DNA from: Lachnospiraceae bacterium XBB1006
Lineage (GTDB): Bacteria > Bacillota > Clostridia > Lachnospirales > Lachnospiraceae
DNA length: 64,000 nt
Assembly: GCA_900115795.1 (NCBI GenBank)
Contig: FOXT01000008.1
Coordinates: 117,591-181,590 of the forward strand
Direction of reading: 5' to 3'
A model generated the notes under the pieces. The model made no database searches and was not told the DNA's origin. It worked only from the letters and a program-made list of their open reading frames with translations. The translations under genes were made by a program, and so were the position numbers. This document shows positions 11,566-20,140 of this stretch, piece after piece. The number at the start of each line of letters is the position of its first letter. Position 1 is the stretch's first letter.

Positions 11566-12114
11566 AAGGGTGCGGAGCCGGAAATTACCGCTATGGTTGC
11601 CGTGGCAGTGTGCGACGCCTTGGAAAAAGTGACGGGCCGTAAGCCCGGTATCAAATGGGTGAATGATATTTTTCTGGATGGAAGGAAAGTATGCGGCATT
11701 CTGACGGAAGCCGGAGGGGTTACGTCGGATGGAAGGGTTCCGTTTGCGGTTCTCGGAATTGGCGTGAACCTGTATAAGCCGGAGGAGGATTTTCCGGAAG
11801 AACTCCGCGCGATAGCGGGTGCAGCACTTAGGGAGCAGGTGTCGGATGCAAAGAACCGGCTGGCGGCAGAGATTTTGAATGGCGTGATGCAGTACTATCG
11901 TCAGTGGGATCAGGCGAAGTATGTGGACCGCTATCGGGAGAACAGTATCGTAATCGGAAAAGAAGTGGAGGTGCTTTTGCCGGAAGGAAATCGGAAGGCG
12001 AAGGTATTGACGGTTGATAATGACTGCCATTTGCTGGTACAATATGAGAGTGGGGAGAAAGCGGTGCTTTCTTCCGGTGAAATTAGTATTCGACTTCAGG
12101 AGGAAGAAACATGA
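11566..12114 (+). pseudogene. birA: Biotin--[acetyl-CoA-carboxylase] ligase, N-terminal half missing
   Basis: Biotin protein ligase attaches biotin to carboxylase carrier proteins. Only the C-terminal half is present. The frame opens after a stop at 11563-11565 and reads PEITAMVAVAVCDALE, then the active-site region KWVNDIFLDGRKVCGILTEA (Lys-Trp-x-Asn-Asp; usual KWPNDI) and AVLGIGVNL, then the SH3-like C-terminal domain. The HTH domain and the GRGRxGR biotin/AMP loop are absent, so it cannot be an active ligase. The first usable ATG is 11593, without a good ribosome binding site. It overlaps the next gene by ATGA. The missing half may have been lost by a deletion ending at the inverted repeat beside scrB. 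Confidence 0.85.
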
Positions 12115-12653
12115 GTGTTATGATGGATAAGGTGGAAAAAATCCGCTATGCGTTTCTGGATGTGGATAATACCCTGTTGTATTTGAAGATGTACAGCAAT
12201 GAGGCAGGGGAAAATGACAAACAAAGCGGTAAGCGGATTGTGGGACAGGCGGACTACTTAGACTGGTTACGCTACAATATTAATAACAATGCCTACATTC
12301 ATTGCGAGGCACCGGAGCCAATCCAGAAATTGCTGTTATACTTAAAAAAACGCGGTGTGAAAATTTTTGGCTTGTCGGAGTGCTCGAATTCCTTTGAGTA
12401 CAACGCCAAGTTTAATCGTTTGCGGGAGTGCTATGAGGGGAATTTTCTTCATCATGGGGATTTGATTTCCATTGATGACCGCCATAAGAAGATTACCATT
12501 ATCAAAATGATTGCGGAAAGGGACGGCATTGATCCGGAGGAAATCATGTTTGTGGATGACGCCTATACGGAAGTAATGGAGGCGTTCCAGGAAGGAATTC
12601 TGGCGATTCATACCACAGAGGCATTGATTCGATTCGCAAATCTTGAGCCTTAA
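12111..12653 (+). CDS. HAD-superfamily hydrolase
   Basis: Likely phosphatase of the haloacid dehalogenase superfamily, 180 residues. Motif I is FLDVDNTLL (nucleophile Asp17, Asp19), motif II GLSECS, a lysine in the DRHKK stretch, and motif IV IMFVDDAYTEV (acidic pair). The cap region between motif I and II is short and charged. The start overlaps the stop of the biotin ligase remnant (ATGA) and is preceded by AGGAGGAAG, so the two are co-transcribed. The substrate cannot be told from sequence. Confidence 0.82.
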   Translation: MSVMMDKVEKIRYAFLDVDNTLLYLKMYSNEAGENDKQSGKRIVGQADYLDWLRYNINNNAYIHCEAPEPIQKLLLYLKKRGVKIFGLSECSNSFEYNAKFNRLRECYEGNFLHHGDLISIDDRHKKITIIKMIAERDGIDPEEIMFVDDAYTEVMEAFQEGILAIHTTEALIRFANLEP

Positions 12654-12665
12654 AAGAATACAAAC

Positions 12666-12707
12666 GGGCGCCGCTTCGGATGGGTGAAATCATCCGGAGC
12701 GGCGCCC
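12666..12707. terminator. Strong GC hairpin terminator between converging genes
   Basis: GGGCGCCGCT...AGCGGCGCCC, a 17-base stem with one mismatch and an eight-base loop, between the HAD gene and the reverse-strand surface protein gene. Confidence 0.75.
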
Positions 12708-12726
12708 TTACATTTATGATGTTGTG

Positions 12727-14493
12727 TTAGTAGTCGCGTCGTCCGCTAAAGAGAAGGGCAACCAATCCGAGACCTGCTAAAAGATCCAGAGCAAAAAGTG
12801 CATATGGAATAGCGTCATCGGTTAATGGGGTGTCGCTTAAAGGAACATCCATATCATTGATGGTAACGTCAGGGACGTCATTTTCTTTTACATCCGGACG
12901 TTCATTCTTGGCAACGGCTTCTTCTTCAATATCGGTAGACTCTTCCATTTCCGGAGCATCACTTAACGGAACCTCAGACTCTTCGATTACAACCGGGTCG
13001 GTCGGGGTCGGGTCGCTCGGGGTCGGGTCGCTCGGGGTCGGGTCGCTCGGAATCGGGATAACCGGAGCCGGGGTAACCGGAGTCGGGTCACTCGGAGTCG
13101 GATCACTCGGAGTCGGATCACTCGGAGTTGGATCGCTCGGAGTCGGGTCACTTGGATTCGGATCGTTTGGAGTCGGGTCATTTGGATTCGGGTCATTTGG
13201 ATCCGGGTCGTTTGGATTCGGATCATTTGGATCCGGATCATTTGGGTTATTATCTTCCGGTTTTACAACTTCTTTCTTGTAAATGACGTAGATGGTGTAA
13301 GTGGTATCATCGGATAATTCTTCGCGGATTGCAAGATAATCATCATCTGCTAACTCGGCGACTTCCTTGTCATTGTATTTGTAGGCTTCAAAGGTGTAGC
13401 CTTCACGTACCGAATCCGGCATCAGTTCCGGAATCATGTTTCTTAATAATTCAGTAATCGGTCCGTTTAACGAAATGGTATCATTTTTTCCGGAAGCACG
13501 TTCTTCTTTCGCAACTTCTGTGGTATTCTCATAATAATCTCTGTAGATTGGAATGATTTCCAAAATCGCGGAGGATTCTACCGGCTCATTCGGGTCCGGC
13601 TCATTCGGGTCCGGCTCATTCGGGTCCGGCTCATTCGGGTCCGGTTCGTTCGGATCCGGTTCTTCCGGGGCGGCCTGTTGTTGATATACAACGTAAATGG
13701 TAGTGGTTCCATTTGCGGTTAAGGGTACATTGTGTTTGGAAATGGCCTGATTGCCATTCTTATCAATGAAAAATCCTTTGAAATCGAATCCTTCATTGGC
13801 ATTCTTCCAGGCGTTGTCGTTTGGTTTAATTTTTTCCATCAGTTTTTCATAGGACTGCGAGTTAAATTTCACCGTGTAGGTTTTCTCGCCAAAAGCACCA
13901 ACGTAATTTTCCATAAGGCTGCCGTTTGCGTCCAGATAGGAAGGAATCACTTTAATGGAAGTATCCTTCTCCTCTGGAGTCGGCGGAGCTGGTGGCTCTG
14001 GTGGAGTTTCCGGATTAGTAAATACGACGTACATGTAGTAACGTCCTTTGGTATTATCGGTATAATGAATCTGGAATTCCACTCTGGAAGACTGTTTATA
14101 ATAGCCATTAACCGGTGGCTGACCGACCGTGTTTCCTTTCAGCATTAATTTGGAGGAAAAACCATTTTCTTCCAAAATAGCAGAGGCAGAAACCGTTCCT
14201 AAAATACCATTTGTATTCCATTGAAAACTCTGAATTTTTTTGTTCGGGTCAGCTGCTGCAAGAATAAGTTTGGCATCCAGGATGTATTGTTTGTTAACCT
14301 CTAAAATCAGCGGGTTGGTAGCAAAACCATAGCTTACACTAGCGTACGTGGCCATCATGTCTGCTGTTACGTTCAAAGTGGTTGCGTTATCATCGGTAGC
14401 AGCAGAGGAGTAAAAAACAGTTAATCCCATGCTGGTGAAAATCATTGTTAAACTTAATATTGCAACCAATAATGCTTTCCATCGTTTCTTCAT
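12727..14493 (-). CDS. Secreted surface protein with Asp-Pro repeats and C-terminal membrane segment
   Basis: Cell-surface protein of 588 residues, function unknown. The start is ATG 14493 (MKKRWKALLVAILSLTMIF), spaced eight bases from AAGGAGG; an ATG six bases earlier is too close. Order: signal peptide (1-33), a beta-rich domain, two copies of a MucBP/InlB-B-repeat-like module (each ending in TTTIYVVYQQQ or TYTIYVIYKKE), a first repeat tract of DPNEP units, a second long tract of DPN/DPT/DPS units, an acidic linker, and a final membrane helix (about 565-583) with the positive tail SGRRDY. The tract before the helix reads VPLSDTPLTDDA where an LPXTG-type sorting motif would be expected; the motif is absent or decayed. 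Confidence 0.75.
   Translation of the reverse strand: MKKRWKALLVAILSLTMIFTSMGLTVFYSSAATDDNATTLNVTADMMATYASVSYGFATNPLILEVNKQYILDAKLILAAADPNKKIQSFQWNTNGILGTVSASAILEENGFSSKLMLKGNTVGQPPVNGYYKQSSRVEFQIHYTDNTKGRYYMYVVFTNPETPPEPPAPPTPEEKDTSIKVIPSYLDANGSLMENYVGAFGEKTYTVKFNSQSYEKLMEKIKPNDNAWKNANEGFDFKGFFIDKNGNQAISKHNVPLTANGTTTIYVVYQQQAAPEEPDPNEPDPNEPDPNEPDPNEPDPNEPVESSAILEIIPIYRDYYENTTEVAKEERASGKNDTISLNGPITELLRNMIPELMPDSVREGYTFEAYKYNDKEVAELADDDYLAIREELSDDTTYTIYVIYKKEVVKPEDNNPNDPDPNDPNPNDPDPNDPNPNDPTPNDPNPSDPTPSDPTPSDPTPSDPTPSDPTPVTPAPVIPIPSDPTPSDPTPSDPTPTDPVVIEESEVPLSDAPEMEESTDIEEEAVAKNERPDVKENDVPDVTINDMDVPLSDTPLTDDAIPYALFALDLLAGLGLVALLFSGRRDY
12995..13254 (-). repeat. Tandem DPNDP/DPTPSDP-coding minisatellite
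   Basis: About 260 bp of 12-18 bp units coding Asp-Pro-(Asn/Thr/Ser)-(Asp/Pro/Ser) on the reverse strand. Near-identical neighbouring units (TCGGGGTCGGGTCGC type) suggest recent slippage and variable length. Confidence 0.85.
13575..13668 (-). repeat. Tandem DPNEP-coding repeat
   Basis: Five near-identical 15-bp units coding DPNEP on the reverse strand, separated from the larger Asp-Pro tract by one globular module. Confidence 0.85.
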
Positions 14494-14743
14494 AACCATA
14501 ACCTCCTTTTCATGATTACTCGCTATATTGTTTATGTTGTATGTATACTTTAGCACAGTAAGGTAATAAATTCGGTTACATTTTAGCGTTCATCTTTCAT
14601 TTACGATTTATTCACATTTTATTTTAAAGTTTTTCACAAAGTGGTGGGGAGCACACAGGATGGTCAAAAAATGAGAACTGCTTTAAGCAGATAGTAGTCG
14701 TTCTAAACTTTTGGGTGTATCTCATGGTGATATTGATGCCTTT

Positions 14744-14989
14744 TTACATATTCTTTCTTGCCTGCATGATGCGCTCAATCTGCTCCGGGGGTTCTTTCAT
14801 CCCACGTTTGTACCATGTGTCGAGGAAACTGAATATAAAATACGTAATATAACTGACCGCATAACCAGCTTCGAGAGGAAGATCATTGGAGTATCCGAAC
14901 GTGGATAATAATTGATCAATGATCAACTGCTGCTTATTAGCGCGGTAGATATTTTCAATAAGAATTTTGTTTTCGGTATAGAAAATAAA
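14744..14989 (-). pseudogene. C-terminal remnant of a TetR-family regulator
   Basis: About 80 residues read YRANKQQLIIDQLLSTFGY and end with DTWYKRGMKEPPEQIERIM, typical of the ligand-binding C-terminal domain of TetR-family proteins of Firmicutes. The N-terminal HTH is absent: upstream (higher coordinates) the frame runs into an unrelated + strand fragment near 14985-14995. There is no ribosome binding site. The family call rests on pattern recognition only. Confidence 0.55.
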
Positions 14990-15299
14990 GAAGAACAAGC
15001 GTTATATCGGAAAAGTTCCGGAGGAACGATATGTAGCGAAAGGAAAAAGAGATACGATTAGAAAAATAGTGCAATTAGATTACGATGAAAAGATGCTACG
15101 GATTATTCGAAAGCAGAAGAAAGTAATCGAGGATTTTATGAAGCATTATGATATGAATGCAGTAACAAATGTTTATGAAAAAATGGGCATAGGGCGAAAG
15201 ACTATGATAAACCCATTATATGAAACGGATGAGGCAGGATTCAATGATAGAGAAAAAATTCCACTTCAACATATTGACTTTTTTATAGAAACTGTGTAA
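14982..15299 (+). pseudogene. Internal fragment of an unidentified Clostridia protein
   Basis: The frame opens after a stop at 14979-14981 and reads KKNKRYIGKVPEERYVAKGK, then QLDYDEKMLRIIRKQKKVIE. The codon use and charged helical pattern look like real protein. It resembles an internal segment of a large, unnamed Clostridia family that continues with a nuclease-like RSKSE region; that continuation is absent here. GTG 15069 is the only start and lacks a good ribosome binding site. It abuts the TetR remnant head to head, pointing to a deletion scar at about 14.99 kb. Confidence 0.45.
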
Positions 15300-15317
15300 A
15301 CTTGAGAAAGATTCATA

Positions 15318-15569
15318 TATTTGAAGCTGGGAACAGGACTAGTACATAGAAGCGGATTTTTAGAGAGCTGCCGGAGGCTGCAAGGCAGTAATAGCGCACT
15401 ATGGAACTCACCTGGGAGCTCCATCCCTGAAGGAGTACTGCGTAGGGGAATGGCGAAGAGCCACGTTACGGTAATGAGTGCCGGCATAAGCCGGAAACTT
15501 GAGTGGTACCGCGTGAAGGATGATAAGCCTTCTCGTCTCAGGAATGAGATGAGAAGGCATTTTTTTATT
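15318..15569 (+). promoter_or_regulatory. T-box leader of leuS
   Basis: tRNA-sensing antitermination leader. The T-box core TGGTACCGCG is at 15504-15513, and the terminator (arms GCCTTCTC.../...GAGAAGGC, then T7) occupies 15527-15569. Upstream stem I material includes an AGAGAGCTG apical motif and GAA-CTC-A at 15414-15420, giving CTC (Leu) as specifier (15417-15419). The TGGT of the T-box pairs with an ACCA tRNA end, consistent with the A discriminator of tRNA-Leu. Uncharged tRNA-Leu should open the terminator and raise leuS expression. The 5' limit is approximate. Confidence 0.9.
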
Positions 15570-15588
15570 TTGAAGAGGAGGATGCACG

Positions 15589-17991
15589 ATGGAAACATAC
15601 AATCCAAAAGTCATTGAGAAGAAATGGCAGAATATCTGGGAGCAGGAAGAAGCTTTCAAGGTAGGCGAAGATCATAGCAAACCGAAGTTTTATGCATTGG
15701 TGGAATTCCCATATCCATCCGGACAGGGACTTCATGTAGGACATCCAAGACCATATACGGCATTGGATATCATTTCCAGAAAAAGAAGAATGGAAGGATA
15801 TAATGTATTATTCCCGATGGGCTGGGATGCATTTGGACTACCAACAGAGAACTTTGCGATAAAGAATAAGATTCACCCGAAGATTGTAACCAAGAACAAT
15901 GTGGGAAGATTTAAGCAACAGTTAAAGGACTTGGGATATTCCTTTGATTGGGATCGAGAAATAAACACAACAGATCCAAACTACTATAAATGGACCCAGT
16001 GGATTTTTTTGAAATTATTTAAAAAAGGTCTTGCATACAAAAATGAGATGCCAATTAACTGGTGTACCTCTTGTAAAGTAGGACTCGCGAATGAAGAAGT
16101 AGTCAATGGTGTGTGTGAGCGTTGCGGTGGCGAAGTTGTGCGTAAAGTAAAGAGCCAGTGGATGTTAAAAATAACTGAGTACGCGGACAGATTGATTGAT
16201 GAATTAGACGAAGTAGATTACTTTGACCGTATAAAGATTTCTCAGAAGAACTGGATTGGACGTTCATATGGAGCAGAAGTTGATTTTGTACTATCCGGAA
16301 AGGAAGAGCGTTTAACGGTATATACCACCAGACCGGATACCTTATTTGGAGCAACCTACATGGTTGTATCTCCGGAGCATCCAATGATTGAGAAGTATAA
16401 AGATGAAATTGCAAACTACGATGAATTGATGAATTATCGTGAGCAGGCGGCGAAGAAATCCGATTTTGAGAGAACGGAGCTTGCAAAGGACAAGACCGGT
16501 GTAGAAATCAAAGGATTAAAAGCAGTGAATCCGGTTAATGACAAGGAGATTCCAATTTGGGTATCCGATTATGTACTTATGAGTTACGGAACCGGAGCAA
16601 TTATGGCAGTACCGGCGCATGATACCCGTGACTGGGAATTTGCGAAAAAATTCGGCCTTCCGATTATCGAAGTAGTAGCAGGGGGAAATGTGCAGGAAGA
16701 GGCATTTACCGATGTGGCAACCGGCAAATTAGTAAACTCTGACTTCTTGAATGGATTGGAAGTGGCAGATGCAAAAGCCAAGATTATTGAATTTTTGGCA
16801 GACAAAGGAATTGGGCATAAGAAGACCAATTTCAAATTGCGTGATTGGGTATTCTCCAGACAGCGTTATTGGGGAGAGCCGATTCCAATTGTACACTGTG
16901 AAAAATGCGGATATGTGCCGATTGACGAAAGTGAGTTGCCACTCACATTGCCGGAGGTAGACAGCTATGAACCAACCGACAACGGAGAATCACCATTGGC
17001 AAAGATGACAGAGTGGGTAAATACAACTTGTCCATGTTGTGGTGGTCCGGCGAAACGAGAGACCGACACCATGCCACAGTGGGCAGGATCCTCCTGGTAT
17101 TATTTACGCTATATCGATCCGCACAATACAGAGGCGTTAGCAGATAAAGAGCAGCTTAAGTATTGGTTGCCGGTAGATTGGTACAACGGAGGAATGGAGC
17201 ATACCACCCTTCACTTATTGTACTCTAGATTTTGGCATAAATTCTTATATGACGAGGGCGTTGTACCAACAAGAGAGCCATATAAGAAGAGAACCTCCCA
17301 TGGAATGATTCTTGGAGAAAATGGTGAGAAGATGTCAAAATCACGCGGAAATGTAGTAAATCCGGACGACATTGTGAATGAGTTTGGCGCAGATACGTTA
17401 CGTGCCTATGAAATGTTCATTGGAGCATTTGAGCTTGGCGCATCCTGGAGTCAGGAAGGCGTACGCGGATGCCGTCGCTTCTTAGATCGTGTATGGAAAC
17501 TTGGTGACATGGTTGTAGATGGCGATGCATATACACAGGATATGGAAGTGAGAATGCATCAGACCATTAAGAAGGTAAGCGGCGATTTTGAGGCAATGAA
17601 GTTTAATACGGCAATTGCTGCAATGATGTCTTTGGTAAACGAGTTCTACAAGAAGGGAAGCGTAACGAAAGCAGAATTTCGTACCTTACTGCTCTTGTTG
17701 AATCCGGTTGCACCACATATGACGGAAGAATTATGGGAAATGTTTGGATACGAAGGAAGAGTATACCAGGCAGCGTGGCCAACCTTTGAGGAGGCAAAGA
17801 CCATTGAGAATACCGTTGAAATTGCAGTGCAGATTAATGGAAAAACCAAGGCAACCATTGCCATTGCCAGAGATATTTCAAAAGAAGATGCCCTTCAAAA
17901 AGCGAAGGAAGCAATCAGCGGTAAGCTTACCGGCACCATTGTAAAAGAAATTTACGTACCGGGCAGAATTGTAAACATTGTGCAGAAGTAA
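15589..17991 (+). CDS. leuS: Leucyl-tRNA synthetase
   Basis: Class I aminoacyl-tRNA synthetase charging tRNA-Leu in the cytoplasm; 800 residues, the standard bacterial length. The HIGH-type motif is [12 protein letters not shown] (about residue 45), the editing domain contains [20 protein letters not shown] and [15 protein letters not shown], the Zn-binding region has [36 protein letters not shown] is present, and [16 protein letters not shown] is the KMSKS loop. The start follows GAAGAGGAGGATGCACG. Expression is controlled by the T-box leader. A short membrane-protein gene starts 12 bp downstream. Confidence 0.98.
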   Translation: METYNPKVIEKKWQNIWEQEEAFKVGEDHSKPKFYALVEFPYPSGQGLHVGHPRPYTALDIISRKRRMEGYNVLFPMGWDAFGLPTENFAIKNKIHPKIVTKNNVGRFKQQLKDLGYSFDWDREINTTDPNYYKWTQWIFLKLFKKGLAYKNEMPINWCTSCKVGLANEEVVNGVCERCGGEVVRKVKSQWMLKITEYADRLIDELDEVDYFDRIKISQKNWIGRSYGAEVDFVLSGKEERLTVYTTRPDTLFGATYMVVSPEHPMIEKYKDEIANYDELMNYREQAAKKSDFERTELAKDKTGVEIKGLKAVNPVNDKEIPIWVSDYVLMSYGTGAIMAVPAHDTRDWEFAKKFGLPIIEVVAGGNVQEEAFTDVATGKLVNSDFLNGLEVADAKAKIIEFLADKGIGHKKTNFKLRDWVFSRQRYWGEPIPIVHCEKCGYVPIDESELPLTLPEVDSYEPTDNGESPLAKMTEWVNTTCPCCGGPAKRETDTMPQWAGSSWYYLRYIDPHNTEALADKEQLKYWLPVDWYNGGMEHTTLHLLYSRFWHKFLYDEGVVPTREPYKKRTSHGMILGENGEKMSKSRGNVVNPDDIVNEFGADTLRAYEMFIGAFELGASWSQEGVRGCRRFLDRVWKLGDMVVDGDAYTQDMEVRMHQTIKKVSGDFEAMKFNTAIAAMMSLVNEFYKKGSVTKAEFRTLLLLLNPVAPHMTEELWEMFGYEGRVYQAAWPTFEEAKTIENTVEIAVQINGKTKATIAIARDISKEDALQKAKEAISGKLTGTIVKEIYVPGRIVNIVQK

Positions 17992-18003
17992 CAGGAGAAA
18001 ATT

Positions 18004-18423
18004 ATGTTGCGAAATCCGGAACGAAGAAAGCGAAATCTGATAATAGGAGGAGTCCTTGTTTTGTTGGCCATTGTTTCTGGCATTTGGGGAAGACAGAAAG
18101 CGGATTACCTGGCGATGCCGGACAAGGTGGATCGTATTGTGATTCATAAAGTAGGTGAAGAAACAAAGCTTGACCAAGCGCAGGTTCGCGAGGTATATGA
18201 CATGCTGAAGCATGCAAAAATAGAAAAGAGCGAATCCTACGATAAAATCACAGAGGAGCATTATCCGGAAACCTATTCTATTCATTTATATTATGGAAAG
18301 AAAGTACAGGAAATCTATCATTTGCTTCCGGATGGTCGGATTTATGATCCAAACAGAGGAGAGGCGCATACCTTTCAACAGCCGATAGGGAAGGATTTGC
18401 TTTCAATAATAAAGAAAAAGTAA
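18004..18423 (+). CDS. Small membrane-anchored protein of unknown function
   Basis: 139 residues with one N-terminal membrane helix (NLIIGGVLVLLAIVSGIWG, about 11-29) after a positive stretch, then a soluble extracytoplasmic domain rich in beta strands. It resembles small DUF5301-type lipoprotein/membrane domains (KVDRIVIHK, then a helix, YSIHLYYGKK, DGRIYDPN), but this is pattern-based. ATG 18004 follows AGGAGAAAATT, 12 bp after leuS, so it is probably co-transcribed with it. No catalytic residues are evident. Confidence 0.7.
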   Translation: MLRNPERRKRNLIIGGVLVLLAIVSGIWGRQKADYLAMPDKVDRIVIHKVGEETKLDQAQVREVYDMLKHAKIEKSESYDKITEEHYPETYSIHLYYGKKVQEIYHLLPDGRIYDPNRGEAHTFQQPIGKDLLSIIKKK

Positions 18424-18424
18424 C

Positions 18425-18452
18425 AAAAGAGGGGAGCGATCCCCTCTTTTTA
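18425..18452. terminator. Bidirectional terminator
   Basis: AAAAGAGGGG-AGCGAT-CCCCTCTTTT palindrome with T5, shared by the converging genes at 18004 and 18450. Confidence 0.85.
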
Positions 18453-18857
18453 ATTGAAAATAACGCAGCCGTCAAAACGTTTAACCTTTACAATCAAATA
18501 GGGATAGGATTTGGAACGACTAATTACATCCTCCCCGCGGGGACCGAAAAGGGTCGTCTTAAAAACCAGGCCATTGGCGGTTAAGTAAACATCATCCACG
18601 GTGATGTGATAACCGCCGGAAGGTTGTGTACCGTAGCCGCGGGCAATGTAGAGAAAATCACCATCCAGGTAGGTAAGTTTAAATGGAGTTATATGTTTTT
18701 TTCTGATGGCCAAGGTGAGCGCCTCCGGAGCTTCCTCGGGATCAAGAACGGTAAATTCTACATCGCATTTCTTACGTGTATTGTCACTGCCGGTGGTACA
18801 ACCCCCAAGGGCGCATAAAAGAAAAAGCGAAAGAAGGGTAAACAGGAATCGTTTCAT
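18450..18857 (-). CDS. Lipoprotein with a PrcB_C-like domain
   Basis: 135-residue lipoprotein. The start is ATG 18857 (MKRFLFTLLSLFLLCALGGC), with lipobox LGGC and mature Cys20. The mature part ends with GGYHITVDDVYLTANGLVF, FGPRGEDVISRS and YPYLIVKVKR, the pattern of the PrcB C-terminal domain found in many Clostridia lipoproteins. The role is unknown; PrcB takes part in a protease complex in Treponema, but no such partner is next to it here. It is a single reverse-strand gene between leuS and plsC. Confidence 0.75.
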   Translation of the reverse strand: MKRFLFTLLSLFLLCALGGCTTGSDNTRKKCDVEFTVLDPEEAPEALTLAIRKKHITPFKLTYLDGDFLYIARGYGTQPSGGYHITVDDVYLTANGLVFKTTLFGPRGEDVISRSKSYPYLIVKVKRFDGCVIFN

Positions 18858-18964
18858 AATCACCTAGTGTTTTTTCTAAAATGTATGCAGAAAAATGGGT
18901 GAATATGCACATTGTAGGAAAGAACGATTCATGCTATAATGTGCATATTGTGAGGAGGGAAAAA

Positions 18965-19681
18965 ATGATACGAGCATTTTTTGCAGTGCTGTTTGTGGCG
19001 CTCTTTCTAATTTTATCGTCGCCATTGATGGCAATCGAATATTTTGTACATAAGAAGAATCCAAAGAAAGCGGATATGCAGAGTCTGCGAATTGTTCAGT
19101 GGGCATTTCGGTGTGTAATGTTTTTCTCCGGAATGACATATGAAGTAACGGGATTAGAATATATCCCGGATGATGAGCCCGTTGTATTTGTGGCCAATCA
19201 TGCAAGTATGTTTGATGTGGTTGTGGTGTACTCATTGTTGCCTTATACCACTGGATTTGTTTCCAAAAAAAGTGTATTGAAGGTGCCGCTGTTAAGAGTC
19301 TGGATGAAGCGGTTGCACTGTTTGTTTTTGGATCGGGAGAACCCACGAGATGGTTTAAACATGATTTTAAATGCCATAGAGTTATTAAAGCAGGGAATTT
19401 CCGTCTTTATTTTTCCGGAAGGGACGCGCTCGAAGAATGGAGAATTGCTGGAATTTAAAGCCGGAGCAGTAAAGATGGCAACAAAGACCGGTTGCAAGGT
19501 GATACCGATTGCGATTAAGGGGACGAGGGATGCCTTAGAGAATCACTTCCCATTTGTGCGTTCGGCTCACGCAAAGGTGGCGATATTGCCGCCGGTAAAT
19601 ACCAAAGCACTCGAACCGGAAGAAAAGAAACATTTGGCTGATTATGTGCGAGGACAGATTGCAGTCGTGTTAGAAGACTAG
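18965..19681 (+). CDS. plsC: 1-acyl-sn-glycerol-3-phosphate acyltransferase
   Basis: Membrane-bound acyltransferase making phosphatidic acid from lysophosphatidic acid. The start is ATG 18965 (GAGGAGGG upstream); earlier in-frame ATGs would prepend 28 atypical residues before the N-terminal membrane helix (AVLFVALFLILSSPLMAIEY). It has 238 residues. The catalytic NHX4D motif is N78-H79-ASMF-D84, and the substrate motif is FPEGTRSKNGEL (about 145-156). A further conserved block VIPIAIKGTRD is present. Expressed alone, upstream of veg. Confidence 0.93.
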   Translation: MIRAFFAVLFVALFLILSSPLMAIEYFVHKKNPKKADMQSLRIVQWAFRCVMFFSGMTYEVTGLEYIPDDEPVVFVANHASMFDVVVVYSLLPYTTGFVSKKSVLKVPLLRVWMKRLHCLFLDRENPRDGLNMILNAIELLKQGISVFIFPEGTRSKNGELLEFKAGAVKMATKTGCKVIPIAIKGTRDALENHFPFVRSAHAKVAILPPVNTKALEPEEKKHLADYVRGQIAVVLED

Positions 19682-19803
19682 ATATTGTATTTTTTGCCCG
19701 CTAATGTTTGACAAAGACACAAAATGCTGATATAATGGAATCGTTAGAAAATAAAATACAGCGTGAAGAACTTTTTCACAATGGGAAAGAGTGAGGTAGT
19801 TAA

Positions 19804-20061
19804 ATGGCAGCGGAACAACAAGTGTTAGAGAAGATTCGTGCTTCGGTTAGGCTACAGCTAGGAAGCAAGGTGCAGATCCTGCAAGAAGAAGGCAGAAACA
19901 GAGCATATGTGTGTGAAGGCATTTTACAGAACGCATATCCATGCGTGTTTACAGTGTTGATTACGGGTAAAGATCGCGAAGATGAGAAGCTACTTTCGTT
20001 TAATTACTCTGACATTGTGACAAAGAGTGTGCGTATGAAGCTGTGTAAGGAATCTGCGTAG
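19804..20061 (+). CDS. veg: Veg protein homologue
   Basis: 85-residue cytoplasmic protein of the Veg family (DUF1021), implicated in B. subtilis in biofilm control and spore germination but without a defined biochemical activity. Family marks: LEKIRASVRLQLGSKVQI, EGRNRAYVCEGIL, YPCVFTV and SFNYSDIVTKSVRM. The length is normal. ATG 19804 follows GTGAGGTAGTTAA. A strong TATAAT (19732-19737) with TTGACA about 17 bases upstream (near 19708-19713) looks like its promoter. Confidence 0.92.
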   Translation: MAAEQQVLEKIRASVRLQLGSKVQILQEEGRNRAYVCEGILQNAYPCVFTVLITGKDREDEKLLSFNYSDIVTKSVRMKLCKESA

Positions 20062-20090
20062 AAGAGAGCATAAAGAATGAAGAATAAAAG

Positions 20091-20140
20091 TCTCCCTAAG
20101 AGAATAGATTGGAAACAACTATTCGAAGGGAGATTTTTTT
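20091..20140 (+). terminator. Terminator after veg that also covers the sipL ribosome binding site
   Basis: TCTCCCT (20091-20097) and GAATAG (20102-20107) pair with CTATTC (20119-20124) and AGGGAGA (20127-20133), followed by T7 and then ATG 20141. AAGGGAG, the only plausible Shine-Dalgarno of the next gene, is the right arm of the hairpin. Confidence 0.75.

Noticed and set aside
12995-13254. Regular repeats resembling a CRISPR array
   Set aside because: They are in-frame 12-18 bp codon repeats of a surface protein with no spacers.
12830-13282. Long + strand open frame of Gly-Val-Gly-Ser repeats opposite the surface protein gene
   Set aside because: It is the antisense reading of the Asp-Pro repeats and has no ribosome binding site.
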